A stretch of 64,000 nt of DNA. It comes from PALSA-612 sp963765295. GTDB lineage: Bacteria; Actinomycetota; Thermoleophilia; Gaiellales; Gaiellaceae. The notes below the pieces were generated by a model. The model saw nothing but the letters and a program-made list of their open reading frames with translations, was not told where the DNA came from and searched no databases. The translations under genes and the position numbers were made by a program. Numbering within the stretch: the first letter of the stretch is position 1; every line of letters begins with the position of its first letter. This document shows, one piece after another, positions 61,708-64,000 of the stretch. The DNA is taken from assembly GCA_963765295.1 (NCBI GenBank), contig CAVXVO010000008.1, positions 252,290 through 316,289 on the forward strand. Direction: 5' to 3'.

Positions 61708-62226
61708 GTGCACGCGCTCCGTCGGCCGCTGACTGTCGCCGCGATCGTCGGCTGCATGCTGGCCGCCGTCCCATCGACGGACGGCGCCGGGACGAAAGCA
61801 CCGATGATCCTCGGGTACCCGTACGGGCGGCAGTGTCCGGCAGCCGGGTACCAGGTGCGGGTCGACCGGTGGAACATGAACACGTGCAACTGCACGTCCT
61901 ACGTCGCCTGGGCGCTCGACGCGAGCGGGCGGTGGGTCGGCTGGTTCCAGGCCGGGGAGATGGATGCACTCGATTGGCCCCGCGTGGCGAGCCTCGCCGG
62001 TATCCCGGAAGGACGAGCCCCTCGGATCGGCGCCGTCGCCGTCTGGCCGCGGCTCTCACCCCCGTACGGGCACCTCGCGTTCGTCACGGCTGTCCATCGG
62101 GACGGCACTTTCGACGTGGCGGAGTACAACCTCCGGCGCCGGTTCCGCTTCGACGCCCGCTACCGCGTCTCGACGGGCGGCGCGACCTTCATCTACGTCC
62201 CTTTCCGGGCTTCGTCGCGCGGCTAG
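61708..62226 (+). CDS. Secreted CHAP-domain amidase-like protein
   Basis: 172 residues: signal peptide (about 1-27, LTVAAIVGCMLAAVPSTDGA) followed by a CHAP fold. The catalytic Cys region is NMNTCNCTSYVAWALD (cf. the family's GQCTxYV), with the His in PYGHLAFVTAVHRDGTFDV and an Asn/Glu further on (VAEYNLRRRF). CHAP enzymes cleave peptidoglycan cross-bridges or stem peptides. The GTG start sits in a GTGCAC palindrome also usable as an alternative minus-strand start of the MFS gene. Overlaps the downstream convergent gene by 4 bases at the stop codons. Confidence 0.85.
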   Translation: MHALRRPLTVAAIVGCMLAAVPSTDGAGTKAPMILGYPYGRQCPAAGYQVRVDRWNMNTCNCTSYVAWALDASGRWVGWFQAGEMDALDWPRVASLAGIPEGRAPRIGAVAVWPRLSPPYGHLAFVTAVHRDGTFDVAEYNLRRRFRFDARYRVSTGGATFIYVPFRASSRG

Positions 62227-63365
62227 GCATGGTGGACGCGGGACCACTGCGGACGCCCATGGACGTCGAGCGGGACGAAGTCCATGCCGTCCGGGACGCG
62301 CAGGTAGCCGGCCGCGGCGCCGCCGTGGTCCGTGTGGCCGAAGATCCAGACGACGCGGTTCGTGCGCGGATCGATGACGACCACGCGGTCCCGGAAGTCG
62401 TCGTTGACGGCGATGTTGCCGTTCGGAAGCATGATCGCGAGCGAGGGATGATCGAGCTCGCCGAAGCCGAAGGTCGGGCGGTAGCGCCACAGCGTCGTCC
62501 CGTGGTGGTTGACGATCACGACCGCGCCCGGGTGTGAGTAGTCCGCGATAAGGATGCGGCCGCCGGACAGCGGCTGCGGGTCGGATGGGTAGCGCACCGG
62601 AGCCCGGAACGAATAGAGGAGCCGGCCGCTCGAGCTGACCGCGTCGATCCAGCTGCCGCTGATCTCGCTGATCAGGACGCCGCCGCCCGGAAGTGGCGTA
62701 TCGCCGTTCAGGGCGCCGAAGCTCACCGGCGGGTTGTGCCGGCACACCCCCGTCTCGCCGAGCTGGCGGACGATCTGGTGGTCGCGGATCCACAGCACCC
62801 GGCAGTTGTAGGCGTCGGCGACCGAGACGACGCCTCCCGGAAGTGGATAGGCATCGTCGGGGGTGTTGAGCAGTCCCGGACCCGATCCCTGTACTCCCGG
62901 CTGGCCGTACAGGTGCACGCGGGCATGCGTGCGGATGTCGATCGAGACGATCGTGTGCGCCTCCTCCTCGTTCGCAACGATCGCGCGGCCGCCCGGAGCG
63001 ACGAACGAGTCGTCGTTGAAGCGGAGGTAGACACCGCGCGCGAGGTCGGCCTGATCGGGGAAGTGCCACAGCCAGCGATGGCCCGGCGTGACGAGGATGA
63101 TCCGGTTGTTGCCGCGGTCGGCGATCAGCAGCGCCCCGGGGAGCGGCCCTGATCGGTTCACGGCGGGCGCGCGAGGGTGGCTGTGCCGGGGCGGCGGTCT
63201 CCTGAGTTGCGCCGAGCGGGCAGAGCCGACACCGCCGCCAGTCAGGACGACACCCGCCGCGGCTGCACCCCCGCCTGCGAGCAGCAGCGCCAGCGAGGCG
63301 AGCGCGAGGCGCTTGCGTCTCCGGCGGGCGGCGTCGAGGCGGCGTCGTCTCAACGGCGAGTCCAA
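62223..63365 (-). CDS. Exported beta-propeller (NHL/PQQ-like repeat) protein
   Basis: 380 residues with a TTG start set by a GGGAGG Shine-Dalgarno 8 bases upstream. A basic N-terminus and one hydrophobic helix (LALASLALLLAGGGAAAAG) anchor or export it. The rest is built of about six 45-55-residue repeats with the pattern GxxLIADxxNxRI: ALLIADRGNNRIILV, VVSVADAYNCRVLWI, RILIADYSHPGAVVIV, NIAVNDDFRDRVVVID. This matches NHL/SMP-30-like propellers, used for protein binding or lactonase activity; no catalytic set is evident. Upstream open frame to 63581 is antisense to the YciI gene and rejected. Confidence 0.78.
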   Translation of the reverse strand: MDSPLRRRRLDAARRRRKRLALASLALLLAGGGAAAAGVVLTGGGVGSARSAQLRRPPPRHSHPRAPAVNRSGPLPGALLIADRGNNRIILVTPGHRWLWHFPDQADLARGVYLRFNDDSFVAPGGRAIVANEEEAHTIVSIDIRTHARVHLYGQPGVQGSGPGLLNTPDDAYPLPGGVVSVADAYNCRVLWIRDHQIVRQLGETGVCRHNPPVSFGALNGDTPLPGGGVLISEISGSWIDAVSSSGRLLYSFRAPVRYPSDPQPLSGGRILIADYSHPGAVVIVNHHGTTLWRYRPTFGFGELDHPSLAIMLPNGNIAVNDDFRDRVVVIDPRTNRVVWIFGHTDHGGAAAGYLRVPDGMDFVPLDVHGRPQWSRVHHA

Positions 63366-63408
63366 GGCGCGAGCCTCCCACGTCCGGATGGAACGACGAT
63401 GAGAGCGA

Positions 63409-63414
63409 TAGGCT
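63409..63414 (+). promoter_or_regulatory. -10 box (TAGGCT) for leaderless yciI-like gene
   Basis: TAGGCT ends 6 bases before GTG 63421; the same hexamer precedes mtnA. Confidence 0.5.
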
Positions 63415-63420
63415 CGGGCG

Positions 63421-63714
63421 GTGCCGGTCTTCGTGCTGATCCGTGAGCGCGGCCCTCGCTGGGATGCCTCGCGCGGACTGCGCGAGCAGGACGCCTGGGA
63501 GGAGCACGCGACCTTCATGGAGGCGCTCGCCGAGGACGGCTTCATCTTCCTCGGCGGCCCCGTGGGGGAGGATCGCGTCATGCACGTCGTCGTCGCCGAG
63601 AGCGAGCAGCAGATCGTCGAGCGGCTGGCCGGAGATCCCTGGGAGCCGCTCGGGCTGCTGCGGAACGTGTCGATCGAGCGCTGGCACGTTCTCCTCGGCG
63701 ATCCGCCCGGCTAG
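63421..63714 (+). CDS. YciI-like protein
   Basis: 97 residues, ferredoxin-like fold of the YciI/YCII family. FVLIRERGPRWDASRGLREQ, the His in EEHATFMEALAEDGFIFLGG (the family's conserved H.AFM) and the Asp in EDRVMHVVVAES are present. Members act as small enzymes or are fused to sigma factors; the stand-alone function here is unknown. The stop codon lies within the -10 box of tmRNA (TAGACT), so the two genes are packed end to end. Confidence 0.85.
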   Translation: MPVFVLIRERGPRWDASRGLREQDAWEEHATFMEALAEDGFIFLGGPVGEDRVMHVVVAESEQQIVERLAGDPWEPLGLLRNVSIERWHVLLGDPPG

Positions 63715-63717
63715 ACT
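63712..63717 (+). promoter_or_regulatory. -10 box (TAGACT) for tmRNA
   Basis: TAGACT, overlapping the yciI-like stop, lies 20 bases before the inferred mature 5' end of tmRNA; the spacer would be a 5' leader removed by RNase P. Confidence 0.45.
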
Positions 63718-63737
63718 GTGGGGGCAAGAAGACATAC

Positions 63738-64000
63738 GGGGGCGACCAGGTTTCGACGTGGTCGGTTCTCCGGCTGAGCTGCAAGCCGAGGTCCCCGGTT
63801 GGCCTCGTTAATTCACCGGGAACAATGCAAGTGCGGATCATCAACTCGCACTCGCCGCCTAAGTAGTCATTAGTGGTTCCGCGGATCGAATTCGCATGTC
63901 CTCTTCAAGGAAGGCCCTGCTAGACGCTGACCTTCGATGTTGTCTTCTTCCTTTCCAGAAGCAGACCAGTGGTGCACGGGCAACAAACGAGCAACACAGA
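63738..64000 (+). ncRNA. ssrA: tmRNA (SsrA), 3' end outside the window
   Basis: GGGGGCGACCAGGTTTCGAC at 63738 is the conserved tmRNA 5' end (tRNA-like acceptor strand and D-loop region). The tag-coding frame ends GCG-GAT-CAT-CAA-CTC-GCA-CTC-GCC-GCC-TAA (63833-63862), giving a proteolysis tag ending in ADHQLALAA, the standard LAA degron. The resume codon is probably GCA at 63827 or a codon just before it. Typical tmRNAs are 350-400 bases, so about 100 bases, including the 3' tRNA-like half with CCA, lie beyond the window. SmpB is at 49157. Confidence 0.9.

Noticed and set aside
61702..61719. Shared start codon palindrome GTGCAC for two divergent genes
   Set aside because: The minus-strand gene is better started at GTG 61659, which follows a -10 box; the overlap is probably chance.

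Overview
This 64-kb window is GC-rich, densely coded DNA from an actinobacterial chromosome, probably a Thermoleophilia-like lineage. The phylum call rests on the order rpmE, prfA, prmC, tsaC, a wecA-like gene and then the atp operon, on high GC, and on frequent GTG/TTG starts with GTGA/ATGA overlaps. The class is inference only. No prophage, transposase, CRISPR array, rRNA or tRNA gene was seen.

Layout. 1-9.4 kb: the 3' end of an ETF-quinone oxidoreductase gene, a PASTA protein, threonine dehydratase, then translation and one-carbon genes (rpmE, prfA, prmC, tsaC, glyA, upp) and a WecA-type lipid-carrier phosphotransferase. 9.5-24.1 kb: F1Fo ATP synthase genes split into two blocks, atpB-E-F-H-A-G and atpD-C. 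Between them lie a complete peptide ABC transporter operon, a small membrane protein and a zinc-finger anti-sigma-like protein. 24.2-33.9 kb: metH, an LCP cell-wall ligase, a UDP-sugar/cell-surface operon, and a MerR-ahcY pair. 34-45.2 kb: an MshEN coiled-coil protein, mtnA, a sugar nucleotidyltransferase, comF, hpf, secA, prfB with a true programmed frameshift, and ftsE-ftsX. 45.3-54 kb: an RNase R-like exonuclease, a glycosyltransferase, a cyclic-nucleotide-binding-fold protein, smpB, transporters and an acetyltransferase. 54.1-56.7 kb: a three-gene flavin electron-transfer set (transmembrane reductase, FMN-binding protein, ApbE). 56.8-60.4 kb: a divergent locus of MshEN and coiled-coil proteins. 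60.4-64 kb: an MFS transporter, a CHAP hydrolase, a secreted beta-propeller, a YciI protein and the 5' part of tmRNA, whose partner SmpB is also encoded here.

Three things stand out. First, a recurring protein design (short MshEN-like domain, long coiled coil, shared C-terminal module) occurs twice. One copy is divergent from a two-gene operon with a tandem-MshEN protein and a second coiled-coil protein. I recognise no named system with this make-up; it is my best candidate for something undescribed. Second, eight otherwise well-conserved genes are broken at 20 sites, and every one is explained by exactly one extra base, never a missing one. Sequence error is the simplest explanation, but the one-sided pattern should be checked. 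Third, at least 11 genes have a TANNNT -10 box ending 6-8 bases before the start codon, so leaderless transcription looks like a main mode of expression.

Methionine-cycle genes (metH, ahcY, mtnA) and envelope genes (wecA-like, LCP, ugd, nucleotidyltransferases, glycosyltransferase, CHAP, ftsEX) recur across the window.
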